Notes: generated by a model from the letters alone, not told the origin. A stretch of DNA of 64,000 bases from an uncultured Desulfosarcina sp. (GCF_963668215.1 NZ_OY764190.1:3534001-3598000); one strand, 5' to 3'; numbered from the stretch's first letter, positions 35,221 to 44,697 are shown. Made by a program: numbers and translations.

Positions 35221-36549
35221 CTATTCCACCCTGAAAAATTTCTCCTCGAATTCCGGCCGGTCCTTGTAGCGTGCCATGAAAAAACCGGGCAGCTGGTCCA
35301 TGTTCTCGAACAGCCCCGGATCGGCCTCGATGCCGGCCTGGTGCAGGGCCTTGACGATGTCCGCCGGTTTGGGCGGGCACCCCTTGACGGCGATCATTTC
35401 CTTGATGTCAGGATTGTTCTTGTGTTTCTGGTACATGCACTTGCCCAGCAAAAGGGTTTTCTCCATGCCCGGCGTCGGATTCATGCGTTTGCCGGTGAGC
35501 ACTTCCAGGCGGCCTTCAACCCCTTCCTTCCAGGCAAAACGGATGGCCGTGAGTGTCAATCCGTTCAACTGGCTGCAATAGGTGCACATGGTGTCGTCGT
35601 ACTTGCGGTAAAAAACCCCCTTGATGCCCTGTTTGGCCAACGCCATGGGTAATTCTCCGGTTTCGTCGCTGGCATAGGCAAAGTCGTAATTATGGCGGCT
35701 GGCCAGTTCCTCGATGGATTCGCCCACGACCGTTACATCGGAAAGATCCGTGGGCCGGCCGCGGTTGGCGGCGGCCATGGCCAGGTGAGGCACGTTTTTG
35801 GGTTCATAGCCGAGCAGCCGCGCACCGACCATGTCCGCGGAAAGGATGTCCCCGGAGGCCACCAGGATGTCGCTCTTGCGCATGCTGCCGTCGGGCCCCG
35901 GGCCGCGCTCAAGGGTATAGATGCCGTCGATCAGGGTGAACACCGGCGGCAGCTTGTCGGCCAGGCGGGCCACCATGAAATCCAGGTTTTTCTCCGGATC
36001 GGCGTTGTGGCATTTCTTGCGGGAGGGGATATCGATGGTGCCCTTGAGATTCTTGATGCCCAGGCTCACCATGGTCTGGTTGTGGGCCTTCATGGCCGGC
36101 AGATCGACCACCAGGTCGCTGTGCAGGATGTCCGTATTGAAATTCAACGTGATGCCGTCCCCGATGTCGACCTTTTCGAAGGGCCGCTCGAAGACATTGA
36201 TCGCTTTGACCCCATAGCGCTTTTCCAGGGTCCTGTATCCCAGGGTTTCGTGGGCGTGGGCCGGTGTTTCCGTATCCCGGGGATCCTGGGTGACCGTGCC
36301 CTCGCCGATGGTGATGTCGTCCACCCCGCGGTCCTTGAGCAGCCGCACCATGTCCTCCACCACCCGGGAGGTGGTGATGACGCCCCATTTGGGGAAGGGG
36401 ACGCTCTTGGTCCAGAAGACGATGTTGGGTTTGATAAACACCCGCATGCCGGGCTTCAGGTTGTCCAGGCCCTGGCTTAAGGCCACGGCCTTTTCCACGG
36501 ATTCGCGGGGTTTTTCATAGCGGACAATGGCAACGGTTGATAATGTCAT
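35221..36549 (-). CDS. DUF362-domain protein
   Basis: 442 residues. The DUF362 core is clear: VFIKPNIVFW near the start, then LVVDLPAMKAHNQTMVSLGI followed by KNLKGTI. Cysteine pairs are found (MCTYCSQL, later VKGCPPKP) that may bind iron-sulfur. DUF362 proteins are common in anaerobes and some carry ferredoxin domains, but their reaction is unknown. The gene runs opposite to its neighbours. The start at 36549 has no strong ribosome binding site. Confidence 0.82.
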   Translation of the reverse strand: MTLSTVAIVRYEKPRESVEKAVALSQGLDNLKPGMRVFIKPNIVFWTKSVPFPKWGVITTSRVVEDMVRLLKDRGVDDITIGEGTVTQDPRDTETPAHAHETLGYRTLEKRYGVKAINVFERPFEKVDIGDGITLNFNTDILHSDLVVDLPAMKAHNQTMVSLGIKNLKGTIDIPSRKKCHNADPEKNLDFMVARLADKLPPVFTLIDGIYTLERGPGPDGSMRKSDILVASGDILSADMVGARLLGYEPKNVPHLAMAAANRGRPTDLSDVTVVGESIEELASRHNYDFAYASDETGELPMALAKQGIKGVFYRKYDDTMCTYCSQLNGLTLTAIRFAWKEGVEGRLEVLTGKRMNPTPGMEKTLLLGKCMYQKHKNNPDIKEMIAVKGCPPKPADIVKALHQAGIEADPGLFENMDQLPGFFMARYKDRPEFEEKFFRVE

Positions 36550-36719
36550 TATGGCTCCTTATTTTTCTGGGACGGATTCGCAAAAAAACAGGCGCTATCC
36601 TATTGGTCATTTGCGGCAAGTACAAGGGGAAATGAACCGATATTCATTTTTCTTGACGATCCTGACGGGACTGGGATAGCTTTATCCCTCCGTGATTTTG
36701 GCAAATAAAGGAACTCCCG

Positions 36720-37424
36720 ATGACTGAAATTTACCTGATTCGACACGGCCAGGCCTCCTTCGGGCAGCCGGCCTACGACTGCCTTTCGCCGGTGGGCGAG
36801 CGGCAGGCCGAGCTTCTTGGGCGGCATTTCGCCAACAATGGCATCCGCTTCGACTGCATTTATTCCGGTGCGCTGAAACGGCATTTGCAGACGGCCACCA
36901 TCGCGCTGGGCCAGATGAACGGCTACGATGCAAAAGATATTCGCATCGATGACGGTTTCAACGAGTTCGGCGACTCCGATAAATTGATGAATCGACTTAC
37001 CGCCGTGATTGAGGAGAACCCCGACCTGTCCGAACAGTTGGCGCAGATTCACACCAACCACGGTGCCATCCGACGAATTTTCGATATCGCCGCCAAGGTC
37101 GATGCGATCCCCAGGGACGAAGAAGTCCATCTGCAGCGGGTAAAGGAATTCCGGGACCGCATCGACAGCGCCATCGACAATCTGGTGCAACATGTGGGCG
37201 AGAACAAGAAAGTGGCCGTCTTCACCTCCGGCGGCCCCACGGCGGTGGCGCTGCGCAAGACCCTGGACACCTCCCGGGAGCAGACCATCCGCCTGGGATG
37301 GGAAGTGCGCAACACCTCCGTTACCGTGCTGCGCTACGATCAGGAACAGTTGTGGCTGGTTCTTTTCAACTGCGTTGCCCATCTGGAGAGCCAGAACGAT
37401 CCGAGCCTCATTACCTACATCTGA
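36720..37424 (+). CDS. Histidine phosphatase-superfamily protein missing the second catalytic histidine
   Basis: 234 residues. The phosphohistidine motif LIRHGQAS is intact at the N-terminus, with the supporting arginine in CIYSGALKRHLQTA. At the place of the second active-site histidine (usually SHGG) it reads VFTSGGPTAVAL, so the histidine is absent. Members with this change exist and may have other or lower activity. The gene begins after GGAACTCCCG. It is a single gene between DUF362 and msrAB, both on the other strand. Confidence 0.82.
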   Translation: MTEIYLIRHGQASFGQPAYDCLSPVGERQAELLGRHFANNGIRFDCIYSGALKRHLQTATIALGQMNGYDAKDIRIDDGFNEFGDSDKLMNRLTAVIEENPDLSEQLAQIHTNHGAIRRIFDIAAKVDAIPRDEEVHLQRVKEFRDRIDSAIDNLVQHVGENKKVAVFTSGGPTAVALRKTLDTSREQTIRLGWEVRNTSVTVLRYDQEQLWLVLFNCVAHLESQNDPSLITYI

Positions 37425-37436
37425 AAACCAGCCCCT

Positions 37437-38570
37437 TCATTTTTCGAACAGGTACCGGAATCGGGCGTAGCCTTCCTTCTCAAGGGCATCGGCCGGGACG
37501 AACCGCAACGATGCCGAGTTGATGCAGTAGCGCAGTCCCGTGGGCTCAGGGCCGTCCGGGAATACGTGACCCAGGTGAGAGTCGGCGTTCTTGCTGCGGA
37601 CTTCGGTGCGCACCATCAGCCAACTCGTATCCTTTTTCTCGGTCACGTTGTCCGTCTCCAGCGGCCGGGTGAAGCTGGGCCATCCGGTGCCCGAATCGAA
37701 CTTGTCGGTGGAACTGAACAGCGGCTCGCCGGAAACGACGTCCACGTAGATGCCGGGTGCATGGTTGTCCCAGTATTCGTTTTTGAAGGGCGGCTCGGTG
37801 GCGTCCTTCCGGGTCACCCGGTACTGCAGGTCGGTCAGCTTCTTCTTGAGTTCCGCATCGGCGGGAATCGTGTACATCATTTTCTTTTCTTGTCCGCCCA
37901 TGTCACCGGCGGCGCCCATTTTTTTCTCCTTCAGCATGTCTTCGGTCCAGGATTTTTCCAGGAACCGATCCCTTCCCGATCCGGAGCGGTACCATTTGTA
38001 GCGCAGCGGATTTTTCTTGTAGTAATCCTGATGATAATCTTCGGCTTCGTAAAAGGTTCCCAGCGGAAGAATGTCGGTGACGATGGGGCGGTCGAACTGA
38101 CCGGAGGCTGCCAGCGCCTTTTTGGAGGCTTCGGCGGCGTTGCGTTCAGCTTCGTTGGCGTAAAAGATGACGCTGCGGTACTGGCTGCCGCGGTCCACGA
38201 ACTGGCCGCCGGCATCGGTGGGGTCCACATGCCGCCAGAAATAGTCCAGCAGCGCTTCGTATGAAATTCGATCCGGGTCGTAGGTGACCTTGATGGCCTC
38301 GACGTGGCCGGTACCGCCGGCCGAAACCTGTTTGTAGGAGGGGTCGGTCACCTGGCCGCCGGTGTATCCCGATACGACCGCGATGACGCCGTCCAACTTT
38401 TCGAAATCCGATTCGGTGCACCAGAAGCAGCCGCCGGCGAATACGGCGCTGCGGGGTTGTTCAGCCATTTTTTCCATGGGTTTCTCCATATTGTCGTCCG
38501 TGCCCATGACCTGCTGATAGCCCAGAAAGACGGCGGTCAGGACCAGCGATAGCAGAATGATAGATTTCAT
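37437..38570 (-). CDS. msrAB: Secreted bifunctional peptide methionine sulfoxide reductase MsrA-MsrB
   Basis: 377 residues. A signal peptide (SIILLSLVLTAVFLGYQQVMG) precedes MsrA (VFAGGCFWCTESDFE, catalytic Cys about residue 48; later EDYHQDYY). MsrB begins around residue 235 (YRVTRKDATEPPF) and has GTGWPSF, SHLGHVFPDGP and the catalytic cysteine in RYCINSASLRF. The CxxC zinc ligands of stand-alone MsrB are absent (GIYVDVVSGEPLF), as in many fused forms. It repairs methionine-S and -R sulfoxides in exported proteins. The fused order MsrA then MsrB is common. Confidence 0.93.
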   Translation of the reverse strand: MKSIILLSLVLTAVFLGYQQVMGTDDNMEKPMEKMAEQPRSAVFAGGCFWCTESDFEKLDGVIAVVSGYTGGQVTDPSYKQVSAGGTGHVEAIKVTYDPDRISYEALLDYFWRHVDPTDAGGQFVDRGSQYRSVIFYANEAERNAAEASKKALAASGQFDRPIVTDILPLGTFYEAEDYHQDYYKKNPLRYKWYRSGSGRDRFLEKSWTEDMLKEKKMGAAGDMGGQEKKMMYTIPADAELKKKLTDLQYRVTRKDATEPPFKNEYWDNHAPGIYVDVVSGEPLFSSTDKFDSGTGWPSFTRPLETDNVTEKKDTSWLMVRTEVRSKNADSHLGHVFPDGPEPTGLRYCINSASLRFVPADALEKEGYARFRYLFEK

Positions 38571-38686
38571 TGGGTACCTCCTTTTTTTGTCTGTCCTCGG
38601 ACAGAGAGTCGGACACCCGTTTAAAGGATGATTATTGATAAGGTAAAGATTCGGTGAAGATTTTCAAGGTGGGGGATAAACCCAGG

Positions 38687-38849
38687 AACCACAGAATACA
38701 CGGCGAGGAGGAAAAAACGTTTAACCACGGAACACACAAAATACACGGAAAAGTTGGTTGTGATGAATTGAGCGATGGGAAGTTGCTCGGGGGCACCGTA
38801 GTGATTTGAGCCGGCGTCCAACTATTTTTTCCGTGTATTCCGTGGTTTT
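38687..38849. repeat. Three copies of an ACCACGGAATACACGG-type repeat
   Basis: Two direct copies, AACCACAGAATACACGG (38687) and AACCACGGAACACACAAAAT followed by ACACGG (38723), face one inverted copy, CCGTGTATTCCGTGGTT (38831). The inverted copy overlaps the last two bases of the tag gene. Such repeats are scattered in many bacterial genomes. The 276-base gap holds no gene I can support. Confidence 0.75.
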
Positions 38850-39429
38850 AAATCTCAACGATCTCCCGATGCCGGAAACAACTCACCAGATGGTCGTTGA
38901 CCACCCCGCCGGCCTGGAGGAACGAGTAGCAGATCGTGCTGCCCACGAAACTGAACCCCTGCTTCTTAAGCGCCTTGCTGACCCTGTCCGACAAGCCGGT
39001 GTTGGCCGGCACATCCTTTTCGGTAGCCCAGTTGTTGTGGATCACCCGGCCGTCGTTAAAGTCCCAGATGAAGGCATCGAAACTGCCGTGGCGCGCTTGA
39101 AGATCCAGGAACGCACGGGCATTGTTCACCGTGGCCCGGATCTTGAGGCGATTGCGGACGATGGCCGGATTGGCCAAGGCCTCGGCGATGGCCGCGTCGG
39201 GCATGGCCGCCACCCGCTGCGCGTCGAAATCGTAGAAGACCTTGCCAAAGGCTGCACGCTTGTGCAGGATCGTTTTCCACGACAATCCGGCCTGGAAAGT
39301 ATCCAGGACGATAAACGCGAACCACTTATGGTCGTCGTGAACCGGAACACCCCATTCTTCGTCATGGTATCGCTGCATCAAAGGGTCGTCCCCGGTCCAG
39401 GGGCAACGGATTTTTTCATCGGTGTTCAT
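38848..39429 (-). CDS. tag: DNA-3-methyladenine glycosylase I
   Basis: 193 residues, the usual Tag length. It opens RCPWTGDDPLMQRYHDEEWG with the zinc cysteine and histidine; the C-terminal ligands are in NDHLVSCFRH. The core FQAGLSWKTILHKRAAF is the family signature. It removes 3-methyladenine from alkylated DNA. It appears as a single gene, with a small lipoprotein gene upstream on the same strand. Confidence 0.95.
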   Translation of the reverse strand: MNTDEKIRCPWTGDDPLMQRYHDEEWGVPVHDDHKWFAFIVLDTFQAGLSWKTILHKRAAFGKVFYDFDAQRVAAMPDAAIAEALANPAIVRNRLKIRATVNNARAFLDLQARHGSFDAFIWDFNDGRVIHNNWATEKDVPANTGLSDRVSKALKKQGFSFVGSTICYSFLQAGGVVNDHLVSCFRHREIVEI

Positions 39430-39484
39430 GGCGCACGACTCCTTTCCGCTTGCGGTGGATCGGTCAATTCCATCTGCTTTAGGG

Positions 39485-39649
39485 CTATTTGTCGGTCATA
39501 TCCTTGAAGGTTTTTTTGGCTGAATCGATCGCTTTATCCATTTTTTTCCCCGCTTTTTCCGCAGGGCCTTCCTTTTCGCAGCCGGCGAAGGTGAAACCCA
39601 GCAGCGAACACAGGAGGCAACCAACCAAAACCATTTTTAGTGTTTTCAT
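39485..39649 (-). CDS. Small lipoprotein (54 residues)
   Basis: The signal peptide KMVLVGCLLCSLLGFTFAGC ends in a lipobox cysteine. The mature part is a short charged amphipathic helix (EKAGKKMDKAIDSAKKTFKD), like entericidin-type or YgdI-like small lipoproteins. GAGAGG six bases upstream fixes the start; the longer frame is not protein-like. Function unknown. Confidence 0.72.
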   Translation of the reverse strand: MKTLKMVLVGCLLCSLLGFTFAGCEKEGPAEKAGKKMDKAIDSAKKTFKDMTDK

Positions 39650-39899
39650 TGCAAACCTCTCTTTTCCGAACACGTGTTGTCTTGCGTTGTGTTTACGGGA
39701 AGCCAGAAAACCAGATCGGTCTGGCGGTCGCCGCCCAGCACGAACGGCCGCATGCCGACATGATAAGCGCTTGAATTCCAAAAAATTATTTCCGGGTTGG
39801 CGCTTGTTCATAAAATCATTTTTTTACTATATACCACACTCAAGTTCAGGAGAGAATGGCCGAACTAATAATCGATCCCTTAACCCTGTGAGGATAAAA

Positions 39900-42014
39900 A
39901 TGATATTCAACGGAGACCTGAGTAAATACCACCCTGCCGACGCCATCATGTTCCTGTCCCAGTTGAATCTCAACGGAGTGCTTTCCATCGCCGAGGACCA
40001 GCGCCTGATTACGCTCGGTTTCGACAACGGATTCATTGTCGATGCCTATTCCGCTAAGGGGGACGCAAAGGTTCTTCAGAGCCTGATTTACAGCGGCAAG
40101 GTCACTGCGGATCAGGTCAAGCGAATCCGCCGGATTCAGGAGGAAACCGGGCTGTCCATTCGCTCGATTCTCACCCAGCTGGATCTGTTTCCGCTTTCGA
40201 CCGTCACGGAGAACCTGCTGACCGGGATGAATGAAGTCCTGTTGGAGATGTTTCTACTCGACAAGGGAGGCTTTCATTTCACGGATACGCCGGTGGAGAA
40301 AGACGGGGCTGAAACCAAACTGGATGCCTGCACGATGGCGCTTTCCATTGCGGCCCTGTCCGATGAATACCGCGACTGGCTGGCCGGCATCGGCTCGCTG
40401 GACCGCGAAATTTCTCTGTCCGAATCGCTTTCGGCATCCCTGTCCACCGAAAAAAAGGTGGTGCTTCGTCTGATCGATGGCTGCCGGACTCTGGGCCAGG
40501 TTTTTGAAAAGGCCCCTTTCCATACGGCCACGGTGCTGGAGATCGTCCGTGAACAGATTGAAAAAGAAGTTGTCATCCTTTCGCCGGCGGATGCCGCTGA
40601 AATTCAGCTTCAGGGGGCCGCCGGCACCGATCCGCTTTTCGCCGCCTACCGTCAGGCCTTCAAAAAGTTGATGTCCAGCGATGATCCCATGAAGCGCATC
40701 GAAACCCTGGTCAACTTTTGCAAAGGTTTGTACGATGTCGTCCTGATCCTGACCGCCAAAGAGGGGCAGGTCGTGCACTGCAAGCAGATGAGATATTCAA
40801 AGGAGCGGGGGCTTTTCCAGAAATCCACCGCCGGACAACTGGGCCGGCTGAATCGCGAGCCGGTTTTCGAGGCCGTATACCGGTCGGGGGTCGGTTTTTT
40901 TGGAAGCCGTTTTCCCTCCGAGCTGCTGGAGAAGTTCTCCGGTCAGGCCGAATCGGGCGAGTGCGCCCTGATCCCGATGGTTATCAAGGGGCAGGTGGCG
41001 GTCTTTCTGTACGTTTTCAGCGCCAAGGGGTTCACGGGGATTTCTCCTCAACAATACCTGGAATTGCTTTCCTGGATGGTGACCCCCAAAAAGACGCTTC
41101 CCGGCGGCGAGATGTCGAAGGAAAAGGAGGGCGATCCGGCAGAAGCCAAGGACGAAGTTGCCGCGGCTGGTGGATTCAATGCAAAACAGCTGGTTGCCAG
41201 AATTAACGAACTTCCGCCGTTGCCGACCGTGGTGACCCGCGCGATGGACATGCTCTCCGACCCCGAGGTGGATATCAGGGAAGTCGAAAAGGTAATCGGC
41301 AACGATCAATCCCTGGTGACCAAGCTGATTAAAATCAGCAATTCGGTCCTTTACGGCGGACTCCAACGGGTCGAATCGTTGAGCCAGGCATTGGCCCGGT
41401 TAGGCGCCAAAACCACCAAGAACCTCATTCTTACCGCCTCCATGAAGGCCTATTTCTTCAGGAACAATCCCGGGATGCACACCTGGGGGCAGTCTTTGTG
41501 GCAGCATGCCGCCGAATGCGGCATGGCCGCCCGCCGGATCGCCGTTGCCGTCGGTTATGAAGACCCGGAAAAGGCCTTTGTCGGGGGAGTGCTCCACGAC
41601 ATCGGCAAACTGGTGTTGCTGCTGGTGAGCGGGGACACCTATCGCCGGATACAGAGCTTGAAAAAGCGGGAATCCCTGTGCGACCACGAGGCGGAGAAGA
41701 AAATCCTGAAAACCGACCATATGGAAATTGGCGAATTGCTCATGGAGAAATGGAACATGCCCGCCTCGGCCAAGGCCTGCGTGAAATTTCACCATCATGT
41801 CCAAGGCGCCGAAGCGGACCCGAAGCTGGTCCGGATCATTGCCTACGCCAATCACCTGAGCCATCTTCACGGCACCCCGTTCCAATGGTTCGTTTTCGAT
41901 CCCGAGGCTGTTTCAAAGACGATGGTCGAAGATCTGGGAATGTCCGCCGATGTTGATGCCAAGCTGGTCGAAGCGGTGATCACTGACTTCCAACAGACCG
42001 ACCTCCTGGAATAG
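39900..42014 (+). CDS. DUF4388 and HDOD-domain signalling protein
   Basis: 704 residues. The N-terminus is DUF4388 (MIFNGDLSKYHPADAIMFLS, about 1-100), a domain found in deltaproteobacterial regulators and gliding-motility proteins. A middle region of about 300 residues has no clear assignment. The C-terminus (about 430-650) is an HDOD domain (LPPLPTVVTRAMDMLSDPEV, then ISNSVLYGG and GVLHDIGKLVLLL with the HD-like residues kept). HDOD proteins are non-hydrolysing scaffolds in chemotaxis and c-di-GMP-type signalling. The start has GTGAGGATAAAA upstream; the long in-frame upstream part is not coding. Its stop is one base from the stop of the facing TM2 gene. Confidence 0.85.
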   Translation: MIFNGDLSKYHPADAIMFLSQLNLNGVLSIAEDQRLITLGFDNGFIVDAYSAKGDAKVLQSLIYSGKVTADQVKRIRRIQEETGLSIRSILTQLDLFPLSTVTENLLTGMNEVLLEMFLLDKGGFHFTDTPVEKDGAETKLDACTMALSIAALSDEYRDWLAGIGSLDREISLSESLSASLSTEKKVVLRLIDGCRTLGQVFEKAPFHTATVLEIVREQIEKEVVILSPADAAEIQLQGAAGTDPLFAAYRQAFKKLMSSDDPMKRIETLVNFCKGLYDVVLILTAKEGQVVHCKQMRYSKERGLFQKSTAGQLGRLNREPVFEAVYRSGVGFFGSRFPSELLEKFSGQAESGECALIPMVIKGQVAVFLYVFSAKGFTGISPQQYLELLSWMVTPKKTLPGGEMSKEKEGDPAEAKDEVAAAGGFNAKQLVARINELPPLPTVVTRAMDMLSDPEVDIREVEKVIGNDQSLVTKLIKISNSVLYGGLQRVESLSQALARLGAKTTKNLILTASMKAYFFRNNPGMHTWGQSLWQHAAECGMAARRIAVAVGYEDPEKAFVGGVLHDIGKLVLLLVSGDTYRRIQSLKKRESLCDHEAEKKILKTDHMEIGELLMEKWNMPASAKACVKFHHHVQGAEADPKLVRIIAYANHLSHLHGTPFQWFVFDPEAVSKTMVEDLGMSADVDAKLVEAVITDFQQTDLLE

Positions 42015-42015
42015 G

Positions 42016-42408
42016 TCAGGAGCCGTTGATCACCGTGATCTGATCGTTCAGGGTCCAGAAATCGTATAGATACCCCACGCCAAAAATGCCGCCGGTGAGC
42101 AGATAGACGATGCCGGTCAGCCATTTCCCCATGTACATGCGATGAATGCCCAGAAGGCCTAAAAAGGTGAGCAGCACCCAGGCCAGGGTATAATCGACAG
42201 GCCCGGCGCGGAACCGGAGGCTGGCCTGCCGCTGAAGTCCGGGAATCAGAAACAGGTCGACCAGCCAGCCGATCCCAAGCAGGCCCAGGGTGAAGAAATA
42301 GATGGTCCCGGAGATGGGCTTTCCGAAGTAAAACCGGTGCGAGCCGGTGAATCCGAAAATCCACAGGATGTAGCCCACGGGTGTCAGGTGGGTGGGGTTG
42401 CCGTTCAT
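42016..42408 (-). CDS. TM2-domain membrane protein
   Basis: 130 residues with three or four hydrophobic helices and two TM2-like modules: GYILWIFGFTGSHRFYFGKP and FLGLLGIHRMYMGKWLTG, each with the G-x-HR-x-Y-x-GK pattern. TM2 proteins sit in the inner membrane; the role is unknown. The ribosome binding site AGGAGCGGCTTTAT picks the ATG at 42408 over an upstream one. Confidence 0.82.
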   Translation of the reverse strand: MNGNPTHLTPVGYILWIFGFTGSHRFYFGKPISGTIYFFTLGLLGIGWLVDLFLIPGLQRQASLRFRAGPVDYTLAWVLLTFLGLLGIHRMYMGKWLTGIVYLLTGGIFGVGYLYDFWTLNDQITVINGS

Positions 42409-42465
42409 ATAAAGCCGCTCCTTTCGTTTACGCATCGGCCTACCCGACGATGCGTGATGATTCAT

Positions 42466-42808
42466 CGATTCTGCAATAAATCTTCCACTTTTTCAATTGA
42501 AACAAAATTGTCTTTTAAAAACGAAATAGTTACAAAACTGGCACACTATGTCCGGGTGTGACGACCAGAGAACGTCCGAAAGAATTTCTATCTCACTAAT
42601 ATTAAAAGGTAAATAAAGTTTGAGGGCGTTGGGCCAATTGGCATGTGTCGTGCTGATGTCTCTACCTCAACGAGTCCGGTTTAGCAGAGCGGCGGATGTG
42701 GAGAGGAGGTGATAGGACGCAGCCAGACAATGGTCATCCCGTGGTGCAAACCGACTGATCGGCCTAACCCATAAATTTCTTTCAATAGCACAATGAGGAG
42801 GAGAAGCA
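42466..42808 (+). other. Gene-free leader upstream of the outer-membrane protein gene
   Basis: About 340 bases with no coding potential seen. It includes a perfect anti-16S match GGAGGTGAT at 42705-42713 that is not followed by a sensible start codon; the nearest ATG opens a 14-codon frame 15 bases on. The GC-rich second half could form RNA structure. I matched it to no known riboswitch. Confidence 0.4.
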
Positions 42809-42811
42809 GTG

Positions 42812-43555
42812 ATGAAACACATTCTATTAGTCATGATCCTGGTGGCGTCCCTGGCATTTACCTTTCAGAGCGTATCGGCAGCGGATGTCACCGGTGCCGT
42901 CGATCTCAATTCCGCCTATGTATGGCGAGGCATGACTTTCAATGACGGGTTTGTTCTCCAGCCTAGCGTCGACATTGCCAAAGGCGGTTTCGACCTCAAC
43001 GTCTGGGGCAACTTCGACATGGACGACTATGACGACACGCTGGATTCCGGCGAGTTTTCCGAAGTTGATGTGACCGCTTCCTATGGTTTCAAGTTAGAAA
43101 TGGTGGATCTCCGGTTCGGCTACATCGAGTATCTGTTTCCCACGACGGATGCCGGCGGTGCGCCGGGGACCCGTGAACTTTTTGCCAGTGCGGGAATGGA
43201 TCTGCCGATGGGTTTTGCCGTCTCTTTAGATGTGTACCGGGACATCGATGAACTCAAGGAATGGTATTCCTCGTTGGGACTCACCTATTCCTATGCCGTC
43301 AACGAGAAGCTCAGCCTCGAGGCGGGCGCTTCCCTGGCTTGGGCCGGAGATGACTATTGTTCGGACGGCAGCGCCGGTTTTTACGACTACAATCTTTCGA
43401 TTTCGGCCGGGTACGTACTCACTCCGGAATGGAGCTTTTCGGCGTTTATCAAGTATACGAACGCTCTTGACAGCGACAACCTGGCAGACAAAGATGACGG
43501 AGGCTCCCTGGATGTGAAAACCTATGGCGGCGTCGGCGTCTCCTACACCTTCTGA
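42812..43555 (+). CDS. Putative TorF-like outer-membrane beta-barrel protein
   Basis: 247 residues. A signal peptide (ILLVMILVASLAFTFQSVSA) is followed by DVTGAVDLNSAYVWRGMTFN, the opening of TorF-family putative porins, and by alternating beta strands ending in the aromatic GVGVSYTF typical of barrels recognised by BamA. It is acidic, with aspartate-rich loops (DMDDYDDTLDSGE). AGGAGGAGAAGCAGTG precedes the ATG; the GTG one codon earlier is possible. A strong hairpin follows the gene. Confidence 0.8.
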   Translation: MKHILLVMILVASLAFTFQSVSAADVTGAVDLNSAYVWRGMTFNDGFVLQPSVDIAKGGFDLNVWGNFDMDDYDDTLDSGEFSEVDVTASYGFKLEMVDLRFGYIEYLFPTTDAGGAPGTRELFASAGMDLPMGFAVSLDVYRDIDELKEWYSSLGLTYSYAVNEKLSLEAGASLAWAGDDYCSDGSAGFYDYNLSISAGYVLTPEWSFSAFIKYTNALDSDNLADKDDGGSLDVKTYGGVGVSYTF

Positions 43556-43592
43556 TAATCCTGTCTACTGTAAGAATTCATGCGTATCCAGT

Positions 43593-43628
43593 CTGCCGGG
43601 TGCGCCGCTCAAAGGGCGCGCCCGGCAG
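43593..43628. terminator. GC-rich hairpin after the outer-membrane protein gene
   Basis: The arms CTGCCGGGTGCGCC and GGCGCGCCCGGCAG pair almost fully. There is no clear T-run after it (GTCCCTTCC), so it may terminate weakly or act as an mRNA 3' protector. Confidence 0.55.
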
Positions 43629-43700
43629 GTCCCTTCCACAAACGGAACCCGTGTTTACACGAACTAATTTTGCATGGGAAAGGCGCTTGCAGCCATCCGA

Positions 43701-44666
43701 TCATGATTCGCGGTCGATCAAAAAACTCTCGATAACAGTCAACGCCTTATCCGTTGTCTCCGGAGAGAGAATTTTTCCGGCCAGTACATGACGCCCCGGG
43801 TCCCGGTTGCCCCGGAACAGAACCAGCTTCTTATGCGGGCTGCCAAAGGCCCGGTAGCGGAGAAGGGCCAGAGAGACGTTGATGACCCTGTCCCAGGGGT
43901 TGACGAGCATCAGGACCGGCACGGGGACGGATTTCAGGTCCAGCTTCCAGGAGCGGTGCACCAGCTGCATCATCGTGCCGATGGCCCTTATCGGGTAGCG
44001 CACGGTCCAGAACCGGGCCTGATCGGGATTATAAACACTGAAACTCCGCCAGCCGCCGAAAAAGCGTTCCAGCAGCCGGAGGGCCGGCGGCCAGAGAAAT
44101 GCCGCCGCCAGCGGGTTTTTGGGCATGAAGTTCGGAGAAATGAGAATCAGGCTGTCAATCAGCCGTGCCGCCGAGGGCTGAGCCGCCAGCCAGGTGGCCA
44201 GGGTGCCTCCGGTGGAAGTCCCCACCAGGATGATTTTCCTGCCCAGCAAACGGCCGACAGCCAGGGCTTCCATAGCGTCGGCCTGCCAGTCCAGGACTGT
44301 GGCCGCGGCCATGGCGGCCCCATCCCGGCCGTGGCCGGTAAGGCGGGTGTAGAAGAGATTGGCTTTTAATACTTCGGCCAGGCGGTCGCAAAGGGGCCAG
44401 GTTTCCATGCGGCTGGCCGAAAACCCGTGAACATATACGATGGCCAGGTCGCGCTGCCGGCGCCGGCTGCCGTGCCAGACGATCTTTTTCTCGCAGTCCT
44501 TCCGTATGCCGGCGACCTGGGACTCTGCAGCGAGCAAATAATTGTCGAGATGGTCGAGTCGATCCGGAATGACGGGCACGGCAGCAGGGCTCCTTTTCCT
44601 ATAGGTTCGAAGGGTTCCTACCAGAGGACGGCCGTCGGGGTCAACGCCTTCTGGCTTGGCGTCCAA
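43701..44666 (-). CDS. Alpha/beta-hydrolase-fold protein (esterase or lipase-like)
   Basis: 321 residues. The oxyanion region YVHGFSASRMETWPL, the nucleophile elbow GTSTGG (Ser), a likely acidic residue in MLVNPWDRVINVSLAL and the histidine in DPGRHVLAG give a full triad. The N-terminal 60 residues precede the fold. Start is uncertain: TTG at 44666, no clear ribosome binding site. A second hydrolase of the lipase-3 type lies next to it on the same strand; whether they are related in function is open. Confidence 0.78.
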   Translation of the reverse strand: MDAKPEGVDPDGRPLVGTLRTYRKRSPAAVPVIPDRLDHLDNYLLAAESQVAGIRKDCEKKIVWHGSRRRQRDLAIVYVHGFSASRMETWPLCDRLAEVLKANLFYTRLTGHGRDGAAMAAATVLDWQADAMEALAVGRLLGRKIILVGTSTGGTLATWLAAQPSAARLIDSLILISPNFMPKNPLAAAFLWPPALRLLERFFGGWRSFSVYNPDQARFWTVRYPIRAIGTMMQLVHRSWKLDLKSVPVPVLMLVNPWDRVINVSLALLRYRAFGSPHKKLVLFRGNRDPGRHVLAGKILSPETTDKALTVIESFLIDRES

Positions 44667-44697
44667 AGCAACCGAATTTCAAGAAATGCCTCTTTAT

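Noticed and set aside
39489..39899. A 137-codon in-frame upstream extension of the DUF4388-HDOD gene
   Set aside because: It runs antisense through the small lipoprotein gene and the ribosome binding site lies directly before the ATG at 39900.
42600..42800. Possible cyclic di-GMP (GEMM) riboswitch, because of GGACGCAGCC and GCAAACC strings
   Set aside because: The strings are in the wrong order and the flanking stems of the consensus are not there.
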